DNA from: Ooceraea biroi
Taxonomy: Eukaryota; Arthropoda; Insecta; Hymenoptera; Formicidae
Length of the DNA stretch: 64,000 bases
Direction of reading: 5' to 3'
Assembly: GCF_003672135.1 (NCBI RefSeq)
Contig: NC_039509.1
Location: 6,510,001 to 6,574,000 of the forward strand
In this document: positions 23,343 through 36,500 of the stretch, piece by piece
Layout of the letters: every line of letters begins with the position of its first letter
Position numbering within the stretch: the first letter of the stretch is position 1
Position numbers and translations under genes: made by a program
The notes under the pieces: generated by a model
Told to the model about the DNA's origin: nothing
What the model saw: the letters and a program-made list of their open reading frames with translations, nothing else
The model's database searches: none

Positions 23343-26300
23343 ATGGTGCCAGGCTTGGCAAACGAATCAGAGGCGATCCGGCTTAATCACGTCCGGCGAA
23401 TCGACTGAGGGACGGTCCTCTTACTACGTACTTATCATACAAATATTCAGATTATTATCGTGTGGTCGTTTAAAATTCAGAAAGCCATTATCGCGCTGAA
23501 AATGCCAATTACGGGATTCCAATAACGTTTCCAACGTGCGCACATTGTAGAATCTTCAAGCGGGCGGGACCGTTAAACAATCACGCGCGCTCAATTGGAT
23601 GGCCATTGACGGTGCTTCGCGTAAACAGGATTTCTCCTTCGGTCCTTCGAATGGCTCCAAACTCGCCGGGCGAATCTAATCAAACATTTATGCTAAATCA
23701 CGAAACAATCCGCATGGAATCAGCAAATAAAAGGGCCGGTAGCCCCATTTCGCCGCCGCCCTTGAAGCCCTCGCCTGGTCATTTGACTCTCCTATTTACT
23801 CGTCCACGACGGACAAAAAGTTGATGGACATTCCGCGCCGGACAAAAGGCTCCGGATTGAACCCGGAGCGAGAAAGAGCGGACACGCGGCGGCTCGCGGA
23901 GAGGACAAGCGGTATGTAAATTCTTAGGGTGGGCCGGATGAGAGGCTGCTGGCTTTAGCCGGCATTTGCATGCGCCGAGCATTTGCGGCGACAACTACCT
24001 TCGCCCAGGTTCTCCTGATTGCCCTCGTTTATTAAGATTAACTTTTCTCGGTGTAATCTCGGGGACGTCTGCACTCACAGTGTACGTCTTCCGTGATGTC
24101 GCTATTGTGCGAATTCACCGATCGGGCCGACACAAGCGAGTCGAATAGTAACGCTGTTCGCAATGACCGGCGGCGAAACATTCGACGGGTGAATGACGAG
24201 CTGGCGAGCGTTTTATTAATGAAAAATAATTATTCGCAGACGGTGGTGCGCTGGCGGGGTTTTACGAGCGCGTGGAACTAGTTAACGCGGTATACGATGG
24301 TATAAAGTGTAATGCTGAATGAGCGCAAAAAGTGATACGGGGTGCACGGCTCTCTATTCGACGGCGACGGTGGCAGCGCCGGTCAGCATGCAGCTAGCAT
24401 TAAGCGTTGTAAAGGCAGCCGTTGTAATGGCTAGTTTTATGCGCACTCGCGCCGCGCTCCGGGACTTCTTGCATCATTAACGGGTAATAAGAAAATTGTG
24501 CGCGAGTAACCGTACAGCCGGCGTGACCGAGAGCAACAATTAAGCTCTGACATTATTATTTCCCGTCTCGATCCTCTTCCTCGGTGATACACGCGCGACG
24601 TGCACGCATGCACGCATGCACACCGCGAAACGCCATGCTCGAGGCATTAGCCGCGCGTTCGTTCTATAGATTCGCACGTCTTCCGAGAAGCTTGGACACA
24701 TACTCCTTAAGATAATTGCCACACATGCCTCTTACCGCGTCGTTAGTTATTTCCTTGATAATTACGCCGTTGTACGCAACGCAGGCATATATCGAATATC
24801 GCCCGTGTGATTTCCCGCTCGTGAACTCTGAACCGCGCTGAACGGTAGCTAATACGTGTATAACGCGATCTTTATGGAGTTACGGCCGTTTTCCTTTAAA
24901 AGCGTACGCGATATATCGAGCTCCTGAAGAATAGCAAGAAAATGATCGTGAACGACACGTCGTTTTCCGTCGGGGTAATGTAAACCCGTCTCAAATTACA
25001 TGCTGCCCCTGATCGCTCTCGGTAATATCGGTATTTAAAAATTTATACTTTTCACCGTCATTTTTGCTGAAAGCTAGAGCTGTTAGCTCGCCGTTAATTG
25101 GCATCGTACGTGTATTTTGCCGCGATTAAATTTAATTACACCCTCCAAGTTCGTTATACACTCTTTCCACGCCACGTACGATCGCCGCTCGACCCTCCTA
25201 ATCTGGGAAGTCACCCCGTTATATAATACAACGGTTGATTACATCGGGCGTAGTCACTCACACCCCCGCCGGCAGAAGTGGAGCTCGCGTCATTTATCAA
25301 ACTCGATGCCACCCCCCCGTCCGATCGCTCTTCTCGCTCGGATCTCTCTCGTTGCTCTCTCCCTCGTCTATACACCAGCGATATAAGCGTGATTTTCGCA
25401 TCGCGATTGGTATTACCCGCCAGACTCGTCGACGAGGATCGATCTACCGAACGATACACGAATGGTGGAGAACGACACTCAGAGAAAGAGAGAGAGAACG
25501 GAGGATCCTTCTTCGAAACATCATCATTCCACTTCCGTGCGACTCGCTCGTACATCGTGCGCGGAATTCGTACGCGCGATACGACGATCGATCTCCATGA
25601 TGTGTCGCAAGACGGAGGAAATGGAGATTTCGTATGTGAATGTGCTCGTCTCTTCTTGGCATGGCTTCCTTGCTTGTCCGAATCTGTTGAAGGACGATAC
25701 ATCTTTCTTTGACATAGCCGATACAGGGATATCCCAAAGATAGGGTTAGATAGTACGCGTAATATTTTCCTTGGCTCTTTGAGAATGATATTTATTAACG
25801 AGGAATGGATACGAGCAATTTGTCGATTGTATTTTGCAATCATACTCGACGGAATATATGAACCATCTCCCAGGATGAAGTTGAAGTCCAGTCATGACGC
25901 GGTTATTAATCACGGGGATAATAGTCAGAGCTCCACGCTGAAAGCGTTTCCAAACGTTTCAGCCCCCGACACGAATCCCCTCTGATGATATCGTAACAAA
26001 TCCAACCGAAAATCTCCAAGTACAAGTTCAATCACTCAGTGTATCATCCAAATTAAACCCGGGAAATATCGTGCAACGCTTCATACATTCTGCAACAATA
26101 TAAATTCATCAAAAGTATTTTCTGAGAGAGATACGTCGTGCACGCTAGATACATCACCGATTCTTTTGTTTGGTAGAACGGCGAGTTTAATAGACAGAAT
26201 GGAGCCTCGCGTTTCCGCTCCGCTTTAAAAAATACGAAACCGATTATCACGATTGCGGCCGCTCGTTCTTTAGCGGCTTGCCGGAAATCTCTCTCTCTCA

Positions 26301-28392
26301 GAACACATGGAATAGAACCTCCGAATTTTTGCCGATGCCAAAGTTCGTAAGCGCATGGAACGACAGAGCGACGCATCCGAATACGTTTTAGCGCGGATCA
26401 AATGCATTACGCGTATTGCGTGCGGAGACCGCAGGCATACACGGAGCTTATAGGCTGCATGCGGAAAGGATTACCGCCCGCCGGGGAAATTATTGGCGCG
26501 CCGCACCACGAAGAGGCTAAACCGGCCGCGACAGTGGTTACGCTGTCGCCGTCGAAACGGTTTAAACTGTCATTACCTGTCGATCAAAGAAAGCAGTCCT
26601 CCCCCAGCTCCGATCGATGACCGCTCTCGTACGTCAGATTTGCGGGCAACAATGGGGCCGCGCGCGTAACGACCCCTTATCGGGGCTTAATAACGATTCT
26701 GCTGCGCTGGATTTCGACTCTGTATGACGAAGTTTGGAAATTACACCGGTACGTTTGACTGCATCCCGTGTTCGCAAACAGTCTCGGCGGCGCTTGCATT
26801 TTACCGCGCGTGTAACAAATTGCGCGGTACCGAGTACCATTTTGTCTGCTTCCTAAAAAGATGTTCGCTTCCGAGATGTTCGTTAACTCTCGACTGCACT
26901 TATTATTTTTATTCAACTTTTTTAGAAATTCATATCTTTAGCAATATTCGTAATAAAGCTTGCAGAACGGCAGGAAGACATGGACGCTGTTTAAAATGCT
27001 ACGAATTTCTCAGGAATCCATTTATTAAATATCATACCATTTCTTGCGTCTGCATCCATTTCGTCGTGGATGATTTATCTCTTTGGCTCGCGACACGGCT
27101 CGCGCTAGAAGTCATTCTTAAAGAAGTCAAGCGGCAGGGAAGGGAGTAAAAGGCGAGAGAACGAGCACCGTCGTAAAAATTGGTGAGCTCTCAACGGGAG
27201 GAACCTCAAATGCCCTCGGGGAGGTGCTAAAATCTGGGGCATAAACACTGACCGCGACATAAAATGAGGCCCGAAGTATCGAATCGTACTCTTGATTTCC
27301 TTTTTCTTTCTTTCCCGCCCATTCTCCCGGCCGCATAAATCACTGCCGCCTTCGTATTTATATTCATAGGCGCGTTGAGGAAGATTGAAGAGCCGCGGGA
27401 CCGTTGGGAGTTGCTCGTAAAATCCGTTAGATTGTAAAATATTATTGCGACCGACCGAAAGCGACCGAAAGGCTCGACCGTCTTCCGGTGGATACGGAAG
27501 GTTACGAGAACTTCGTCATTACGTCGGCAATCACGGAGGCGCTTCCTTTTGAACATTGTGTATATATTAAATTACGGAGCACGGTAATAACCTAATGATT
27601 TATCGCGGCGTGTAATTGCGAGCGAATGCGCAAAGCAACAATCGCTCGTAACGACGACAGTGTCGTTATTAAGATGCTATTCTTCGCTCCTTGCTTAATC
27701 CTCATCCAACTCGGTCGCTGAAATTACGACGCAGTTGTTGTACGATAGCCGCAGATATACCGCATTCTTGAATTATCGTGGCCGACAGTTGCTTTCGAGA
27801 TAAACTTACGAGGTTCGATTTCGTTCGTGGATAACGACAAAGACGGGGGAGAGATACGCTAAAAGCTGTAAAGGCCGTTCGACGCGTCTTGCGGTGTACC
27901 GCTGCATCTCTCGCCGGCTCGTAAATACTTACCGCCGTGATGTGGTAACGATATTTGACATACGATCTAGGAGGTCGATTACGGTAAAAAAGTGTCGTCC
28001 ACAGCGCTCTTGCGTCACCGAAACTCGCCGCTGGTAATAACATTCGCATGCTCATGCAAGCGGGTGGCGTGGTGCCGCGCTGCGGGTCGTCTAGCTGGAA
28101 ACCGCAGACTCGTAAGTAACGCTCGTCTGGCGGAAGTCTACGCGCACAACATCGATGAGTAATGCGACGTGAACGGCCAGTTATTAATCACTGTGCGAGC
28201 CCAAGGAGTCGCGTCGGTATTTAACGGACACATCTCCGACGCGCGCGAGAATGCCGTCTGAATATTGATCACGTCCTCCTCCATTTGAAGCGGGCGCGCG
28301 TCTAATCATTCGGTTACGTAACCGTGTTATGATGAACGATGACTTTTTAAGCACGAGCATATACCTCTCGATATCCAGTAATTCTATTCTCA
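23343..28392. other. Non-coding DNA
   Basis: CpG-rich DNA at about 25250-25750 opens frames of 100-210 codons on both strands over the same bases, without domains. These are treated as chance. The palindrome CGGTTACGTAACCG lies at 28311-28324. Confidence 0.5.
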
Positions 28393-28560
28393 AAACGCTT
28401 CTTCTTGCTCCAAGACGTTCATCATTTCAACTGCTTGAGCAAAACGTGAGTCATATTTTGTAATATCACGATAGTTCAGAATATCACAGAATTTATCGAG
28501 CTTCTCCCATATTTGTGGAAATCTTCCTTCGTCCGGGAGTTTCCCCCGACACGATACCTT
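28393..28560 (-). other. Unassigned protein-like open segment
   Basis: Read on the minus strand and ending at a TGA at about 28390-28392, this segment translates to acidic/aromatic, protein-like sequence including FPQIWEKLDKFCDILNYRD and ending NVLEQEEAF. The composition differs from the Arg/Ser-rich translation typical of chance frames in this window. I do not recognise a family. There is no clear splice site or start. It may be a gene or transposon fragment, or chance. Confidence 0.2.
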
Positions 28561-29296
28561 GGGGCGCTTTAAATTAGATATAGATCTCGCATCGTGCCGA
28601 TTGCGTAAGTTAGCTGATGCTATCGTCCAAGTGGGTGAGCGAAGGCATCGCATCGTGGTAATTGTTGATTTTGAGTTGTGGATCAGTTTGCTAACCTTTC
28701 ACGTTCGCAAATATCGCATTAACCTGAGTACGGCCCCGGGCAACATCCCGCTTTGATTAAGCCGTTTCCTGGCATTGTACCGCTCCGATACCTCGTCCGT
28801 ATCATAATCAGCTGGGTGACGGTGCTGCCCTACCGCGCGCGCGATAGACGTCGCGCGAGATACCGCATCGACATTTACAGACGTATATTAGACGTGCGCA
28901 ATTGGCGCACGGAGCGAGGAGAGACGTCAATCCATTAAGCCTTTCCCTGTCGACTCGCCGCCTATCCTTCCGCTAACAATGTTAATCATGTATCGATATC
29001 GAATCGTTCGTGCGATCACCCGCGCGATCGCCCGCGCTCGAACGATCGCTTTCGAGTGTTGCGTGATGCGTGCTGGTCACAGAGAAAAATGCGAGTCCAG
29101 ATGCAGCGGGCACGTGCCGTGAGCTTCCTGCATCGTCGCTCGAAGCGACCTTGAGGCCACACCGGGCGTCGACGCGTCGTTCGATCGTAATTAACGCAGT
29201 ATGGCGCTTTATTTATACCGCGTATACATTACGTGTCCCACGATAGGTATATCCGCGCGCGCTACACGTATATAATATACACGCGAGGCGAGAGCG
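28561..29296. other. Non-coding DNA
   Basis: CpG-rich sequence with several CGATCG-type words. Nothing else recognised. Confidence 0.5.
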
Positions 29297-29366
29297 GGGT
29301 CCGTAGCGTAGACATCGGCACGTGTTACCGCCGTGAGTACGGAGGGTTCGATCCTCCCTTCATCGT
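29297..29366 (+). repeat. tRNA-like segment, possible SINE head
   Basis: TAGCGTAGAC..CGG (29304-29318) resembles an A-box and GGTTCGATCCT (29345-29355) is a perfect B-box. They are 42 bp apart, as in a tRNA. CACG/CGTG flank a possible anticodon loop, and GGAGG-GTTCGAT-CCTCC forms a stem around the B-box. The acceptor ends do not pair, so this is not an intact tRNA gene. A tRNA-derived SINE or a tRNA pseudogene fits best. The body and tail of a SINE cannot be delimited from one copy. Confidence 0.4.
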
Positions 29367-32300
29367 CCTCCTCGCCGACGCCACCCGGCCGACCGTAAGG
29401 CAGAAGCGCGGTGGAGGGGGCTTGACAGTGACAGATGACCGCTGTCCAGAGTCCAATACGTATACCCACTGGACTGGCCGACAGTCCATAGTGTTCTGGA
29501 AGCACCTACGTAACATTCCCCGGGTACCGAAGCGCGCGCGCACCACGTGCGTCGTACTACATCGGGGCGTGCTACGCGCTAGTAATTCGACGCCGCAATG
29601 GCTACGGATACACCGCGAAATGTCACGTACCTATCTTTCGATGACACAGGTCCCGCCATTCATCGCCGTTGACATTTTATCCCTCCCTCCTTCCCGCGCC
29701 GGTGCACCCACCCCGTTTTCGTTCGGGCGGAGAGCGCCAAATGCTAGCAATCTTTATGAAACGCGCGGGATCGGACAGCGAGACAACCATTGGCTCATCG
29801 CGGATCACGAGTCACGTTCCATCGAATGGATCCCGGGCTATTCATGATGCTCGATGGTATTTCGGAGGACCTGATGCGCCCTGCGCCACGGCATGTAATA
29901 CCCGCGGCTTAATGGATATTCCTGGAAAAAGCGCGATGACGCGCGCGTGCATTCGCTCGCCGCACATGAATCGAAATTCGCATGGCGAAACCATTTTCAT
30001 CCTTGATTAAATGTATTATCTGCGGGTGTTCGCGCGACCGCGTCCGCCTAATGAAACGCGGCGTTTGCCGTAGTTTCGATTTTGGTATCGAGCTCCATTA
30101 TGCACACGCGGGAAAATGTACTTTTTGCCCGGTGACAGTAAAAAAGCATTACTCGCGAATAATTCGTACGCGCATGCATTGTCACGCCAATGGCTTCCCT
30201 AATCAGTTAACAAGAATATGCTTTTGATTTTTAACGTTTTGTCCGGAAAAATGTTACCCGTAATAAAACGAATGCGTTTGCGAAAGTAGCGAAAGGATTC
30301 ATCAAGTCTGACGATTTTTATAGATTTTTCCCTTCGTGATTGACTTTCGCAAATTTTTTACACAGATATGCCATTATACGTATCATCGTAGAGACATTTA
30401 AATAAAAATTTCTGTCATGTTGTATTATATAAATTAAAATGATATTAAAATTAAAATGATATTTAGTTCATGATAAAATTTCCACCAAGTGACACTATTT
30501 TCGTGGTGACGAGTAATTGACGAAACAGGAGAATCTCTATATATATCTCTATAAGTATCATTAGCGAGAAAGTCTGGTCAGTCGTTTGTGTTCGTGTAAG
30601 TAGCTGCGATTACTCTGCCGGAAACAATCGCGACACTCCATTCCGCGCGGAGCCAATCAATCAAATCCAAGCCGGACGCGAAACTTTTCCACGGTATCAG
30701 CCTGCGGATCCGGGCTTATCCTTCGTCCAGAGAAAATCGGCCCCTCCTGTCTGTGTATCTGCCGGGGATGATACCCGGACTCGACTCGGAATTCCTCACG
30801 GCACTCGAGCGACCCTTGACTAATTACCAGGGGATGACTGGCATCTTCTCTCACTTATCTCTATAGCCTGCTCCCTTTCAATCGAATTACTTTTTCTAGG
30901 TATTCACTGGCGCGACGCCCCAATTTTTTGGCTAATTGACCCGTGACTCCTGCGGGAGGAGTCTCCTCGGAATCGGGGATTCAGGACGAAGTGCAGCGGT
31001 ACATTCGTCTTGTCACCTTAGACAGATTGAATTCGTGGGTCCTCCGAGAAGTAGCTGCTCTCCCTCCGAGAAGTAGGTCCTCTCGATGTTGCTCCGTTGA
31101 CTTTTTCCTCAAAGTCATCGGCGAGTAATTCCGTATTTATCAGAGAGAAAAGATTCGCTCGAGAAGTTTTACTCTCTTCTCCCCTGTCGTATCGCTAGCT
31201 CGCGTTGATGTATCCGTCTCGCACAGACGTCGATTAGTTTAATCGCGACATTACGCGTCACGAGAGCTTGTTATGTACATCATCGTTTACGGTTCCGCAG
31301 CTGCAGACAGCGAGATGAATTTTACGGTCGCGTATTAGTGATTCCCGCTCTAAAGTGCCTTTTTATGCCGGCTGCCAAAATTGCCCTAGCCGCAGGTCTT
31401 GTTCGCAGCCGGGCGCGCTTGTCGTTCTTTCCTACTGTATGCGATGCGCGATGCTTCCTTTCCCTCCCCGCCTTATCCTTCCGAGGACTTTCAATTTGGC
31501 GTTTTACGATTGTTGATAATAAGGGTGAGGAGGACCCAGGTGGCGAGTTTCACAGCCGAGCTCCCGCGTCGTCCGCCGGGCCCCCGTAACGACGATTCTG
31601 CGCGACGCGGCATCGAAGGGCCTTTTGTAAACAGCCCTAATGCCTGGTTACGACTTCGGTTGCGCGAGCGCGCGCGCGCGACCGCTTCGCCGAGCGTTCT
31701 TTATGATATTGCTGGATTAGACTGAAATATTTCACACTTGGAGATATCTTCCGTGCTTACGTTTTATGACAATGCTCGCCCGCCCGCCCGTCTCGCTTCG
31801 CCGCCTTCCTTCCTTCCTTCCTTCCCGCGAACTGTCGTAAACGTACTCTAACTAGATGCGCTCTCGTCTCGCGAGATTCTGTCTGCCGAGATAGCACCCC
31901 GGCTCTGCGGCTAATCTCCATTCGCAATTACATCTCCATTCGATGGAACTACTGCAGCTCGCGGGAGTTTCGCTGCTCGAGTTTTCCCGGCATAATTTTA
32001 CTGCCATTGTTACGTACGACTTTGTTTCTCTTAATTTTAAATAATAATTGATTAATAGAATCAGAAATTGCAGTATTTTTTCAAATCACGTGTTCATGCT
32101 TATGTTGGTAATTTGCGTTTCATTACTTTGTTGTTCATGCCTGTAACGTGATAATATGTGATATTTGTTATTCATTATTCGGGGTTGCGTTTAGAGAAAT
32201 GAAACGTGTCAACGTTATACCTTGAAACGCGATAATAAGCGGACGACGAGTCGCTTTCGATCGCCTACGGAAACCGAGGCGCGGTATGATAGCGATATGA

Positions 32301-33285
32301 ATAATTGCGGTGACAACGAGGATAAATAATACATCGACCGACGTTATCTGTCGGCGATGAGTTACGGTTGCGCGAAACTTGGCCGCGGGCGAGTAGTAAG
32401 TTGGTGCTTCAAGGGGTAGATCTTAATCTTCGGTTGGAACTGTGAAATAAGGGATCGTCTCGAGGTGACGAGGTCGAATTCCGACGAAAATCATCCGTTA
32501 GCCTCGCAATCTGATCTTGTCACGTATGTAATAAAGCGGAAAAGGGGGACGCCCGGCTATTGATTAATCTCATCGTAAGAATCATCTCTGGAGGACAATG
32601 TATGCACAGTATTATAATAGCGATATTTTTCACAGTCAACTCTGTGTTTAAAAATTGTTATAAATATTTTTGGTAAGGGAAAGATTGTCAGACCTGTCAA
32701 AGCAATCTCGCAGAATTGGATTCGACGGTCCATCCTGAATAGTCGAGTCGGGTACTCTTTCTGCATTTTCGATCTAAGCGGCATAAAAATACCATAATTT
32801 GATTGTCAAGCGCCAACCTCTTAGGGATGAAAATACGGCTTTCCCGCGACCGGTCGAACATCCATACGAGTGTTTTCGGGGTAGGATTTGAAAAATGCCG
32901 AATCCAATTTCCCTGATGATGTCCCCTAGGGAGCAAGGGGCTGCTCTGGCTGCCAGTCCTCAATCCGACGCGTTTTCGTCGCTTTCGTGCACTACCCTCG
33001 GTCTCGCCACAGTCAGCTGCTGAAAACAAATAGGGTGAGATAACTCGTTTCCACGATCGCTCCGTGTCGATCGAGTTTTCTTACGTCTACCCCTAAATTT
33101 AGAAAATTAACAGCTTGCCTAAAAGGAAGATCATGTTCCAGCCTTTCGATTCAAGGACCTCGTATTTCCATTGAAAAACACTCGTCAGCCGTCGAATGTA
33201 ACGATAGGCTAGGCAAAACACAATGTTTTACTCCGAATTAACCACCCTTCGATGCATCGCAATGCCTTTCTTGTAAAACACGTGT
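29367..33285. other. Non-coding DNA
   Basis: An 11-bp inverted repeat (TTTGCGAAAGT at 30277 / ACTTTCGCAAA at 30343) spans 77 bases of otherwise weak pairing. CTCCGAGAAGTAG occurs twice at about 31040-31075. A (CCTT)n run lies at 31804-31825. No gene recognised. Confidence 0.5.
31804..31825. repeat. (CCTT)n microsatellite
   Basis: Five consecutive CCTT units plus a partial one. Confidence 0.9.
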
Positions 33286-33460
33286 TTTAGAGTGCTTAAA
33301 TTCAGTCCAGACTATAAAATTTGTCGCAAATTTGCAGTGTACCTCATTGATAAAATTACAGAGATACGTACTGAACTCGTCTCTCTACATAATGGTACCT
33401 TCGATGTTATCCAGGAACATTCGCAATTATTATTCATGTTTCGTGATCCAGTAGCCGCGC
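33286..33460 (+). pseudogene. Possible decayed LINE fragment (segment before reverse transcriptase)
   Basis: The plus frame from 33292 is open and reads KICRKFAVYLIDKITEIRTE within its first 30 residues. In non-LTR retrotransposons the linker between endonuclease and reverse transcriptase often carries a motif of the form FA/FN-x-FF-x-x-KI-x-x-IR-x-x-L, and this segment resembles it. The downstream residues do not continue the expected pattern and no catalytic block follows. It could be chance. Confidence 0.22.
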
Positions 33461-33504
33461 AATCAGACAGTGGAACGCCGATAACTAATGCACGCGACAA
33501 ATAG

Positions 33505-36500
33505 ACTCCACGTGATCATCGGTCACGAAAGGGACCGCGACACGACACGCGGCTACGACATTGTGATACCTTGCCATTACGTCGCCACGATCAGCGCCAC
33601 CCGTATAATTACGATAAATGGTCTAACTCGCGCGCGCACACCGCTCTCATCAGCGTCGCCACGCCGCTACAATTTAGCCGTAAGGTCGCAGAAATTATAT
33701 CAACAAATCACCTGCACGAACGCTTTCGAAATCGCGTGGCAGCGAGCGCGCGCGCACACGTTGCAGCGAAACGGCTGTATTAATGCCGCTATCGAGTTCC
33801 ACATCTGCTCGCGCGACCAAGGAACCTCACCGAGCGTGAAAGTCAGTCATTATCGCGGCGATTGAAGAATTCCACGGACAACCGGCCGGCGACGTTCCGT
33901 CTTCGTTGCGGTTGCGAGTCCTACGCAGACAATGGGACGAAATAAACGTCGCTATTCGTGATATTCGCGTATGTGTGCGTACGTGTATACGAGGAACTTT
34001 GGAAATTCCGCATACGTCGCTACAATGCGGATTAATTAACGACGGCGCGCTTAGCCGGGAACAATTTCCGTGCCTCGGGGTTGTCATCGACCTTCTGCAG
34101 TTATGCGCGGTGATCATTTGGAAGTCGAGCTAATTAAGACTCGCGCCGTAATATCTCGGGCCGCGCTATTTCGCTATTTCGCCCCGTCGTCGGTTTAAGC
34201 TCGCCGGAACTTGGCGAGGCGGGCGTTCTCCCGGCGCGCCGCGGAATGGTCTCGTTTTGGCGGTGAGCTTCGCAAGATATATCGCAGCACATCCTGCCCG
34301 CAAGAATAATCCTTGCGACGCTCGTAGGAATTGCGTGACATTAAACTTGCCCCGTGAACTTAGCTCGGACCCAAGAGACGAACAATGAGGTGACAAATAT
34401 CTTAGTCCATTGCAGCAACCCCTGCGGTGACTGCTTCGTTTACTTAAGCCGGACATCGGTAACTTCCATTGGGGTTTGGGAAGCCGGCTCAGACAGGCTG
34501 GAGATTGGTATCAAACTACCGGCAATGAAATATTCGATGCCGGAGCTTAATTAATATGAGACTGAAATTATCTGATAGAATCTGAACTGATAGGATCACT
34601 CTCGATTAATTCAACTTGCAACTTCTCATGATATATTGAATCATATTTTTGATTAATTTTCTAACTACCTTATGCTTTTTAATATTATTTTAAACTATGT
34701 TACTTTTATTTATCACGCTAAAATATATGGTATCAAGAAAATGCCTATTATGTGTCCTGTTTTACTTTGCCGTATGTTTTATTAGCGTAACAGTTCGGAA
34801 AACAGCGATTGTTTTCCGCTTCCTCGATCCATCTTGATCGACAACATCATGTACACGGATGCGTCTCGCGGAACACTATCTCCGACACGTGTCGGGGACG
34901 TGACTGGAGCCGACAATCGCCATAGAAGCGGCGGCGCATGTATAGTCAACGAAAGACAAAGAGACGTGGCGTGACGAGGGCTCGCACGACGTTCATAAAT
35001 AGCAATATCTGTCGGTTATCGAAGCGAGGCACGGTTCGGTAACGAGCCATCAGCGAGCCAGGGCCACATGGGTCCCCCGATAATCCCGGGAAAAGGGGTT
35101 ACCGAACGCTCTCTTCCCCCGTCCCGCGGAATGATTTGCGAAAATTTGAATCCCGTCGCCTCTCTCTGGCTTCCCTCCCGACTCACCCGGGGAATCTCCG
35201 GGGTTCTGTGGGTGCCCTCGGCCTGCCTCTATTTATCCGACCATTCTCCGCCTCTCGTCCCGGCTTGACAGCTGAATTCACCCGCACGCCTTTCCTGGTT
35301 CTCCACCTATCTCTTTACACAGTCTCTCTTCTTCCCTGCCTCTTCGCCTAATGATTTTCAGAAGACGTCTCAGTCGTCGTGCGTCGCGACTTAAGCCGTA
35401 AGAGCGACACGATGTTAATTAGAACAGCGTCTCGGGGCGCCGCGCAGGCACGGCCCCCGAGAGAGACTTAGTGACTTGACTCGATTTCGAGGTTTTAGGC
35501 CAGGTTTGAATTAGGGGTGGCTGCTTGCTTGCGCTCGCTTGCGCCGGAAAGAGAAAGGAGAGAGAGATGAGATGCGCCGTAGGCCAGAAGCAACCGTCGC
35601 CGCCAAATCCCGTAGGAAGTTAGCGTGGATTACGGGGCGCATCCATCACCCGTTTCTTTCGTCTTCTGGCGGCAAGTCGAAGTTGCGCGGGATATTATTG
35701 TCCGTAATGTGCGCATGACGCGGCGCGTTCTCCGGCTCTTCCCGAAGTTCTTGTTCTTTATGGTTCGCTCGGAGGATCGTTACGTTAGCGTCGAAATACC
35801 AACGTAGTCTATCGCAGTACTTGCGGAAGCATCAACAACGAGACATTTGCCATAACTGCGTACACCAACGGCTGGTAGATTGCACCTATTGTATAAAACT
35901 CATATTTTCTGATATTAAATTTTGTTGCAGCGCAACGATTCGCGAAAGTATATTCTTACGTTGCAATAGAGAGGTCATTGATTACTTTATCTTTACTTTC
36001 CTGAATAGGTAATGCTGCCGTGGATAATATCTTCAAAGTTTTTACATGTCTGCTGTGTATCTTTATTTCACTTTTAAGTGGAGAACAGGGGCTAATAATT
36101 TTTAGAGGTTTTTAAAGTACTAAACAATGCTGTTTATGCGCACACAGTTTTACCGAACAATATCCTACGCTCAAGAGTTTAATTAAAGTCGCTTTATATC
36201 GCGGGCCTCATCAACGTGAAAGAGAACTCGAGGATTAAAATCATAGAAGCTCACGGGCGTTGCGTCGAGTAGCGAAACTGCAATAAACTGGATATCGTAT
36301 CTAGACGCTGTTTCGAAGTTTAAGAAAGTGTCGGAACTTTTCCCGGGATATTGCCCGGAACCTTTCGAGATTTTAGAATTTCACCAAGTTTCGGCGACCG
36401 AGCGTGAACGTAACGACCTCCTAGCGGGAATAATATTGTCCCCGGCGACACCCTGGCTCCGAGATGGGAAGCCGATCAAAAAGGTTCGCGCGCGCAAACG

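Noticed and set aside
22978..23361. Two adjacent minus-strand frames that might form a broken gene
   Set aside because: No family recognised, no splice sites supporting a join, and composition not clearly protein-like.
25211..25843. 210-codon minus-strand frame with overlapping plus-strand frames
   Set aside because: All six frames are unusually open here, as expected from few TA dinucleotides; no domain.
29233..29847. 204-codon plus-strand frame
   Set aside because: Runs through the tRNA-like segment; composition is that of chance CpG-rich DNA.
30277..30353. miRNA-like 77-nt hairpin
   Set aside because: Only the outer 11 bp pair well; the inner part has many mismatches.
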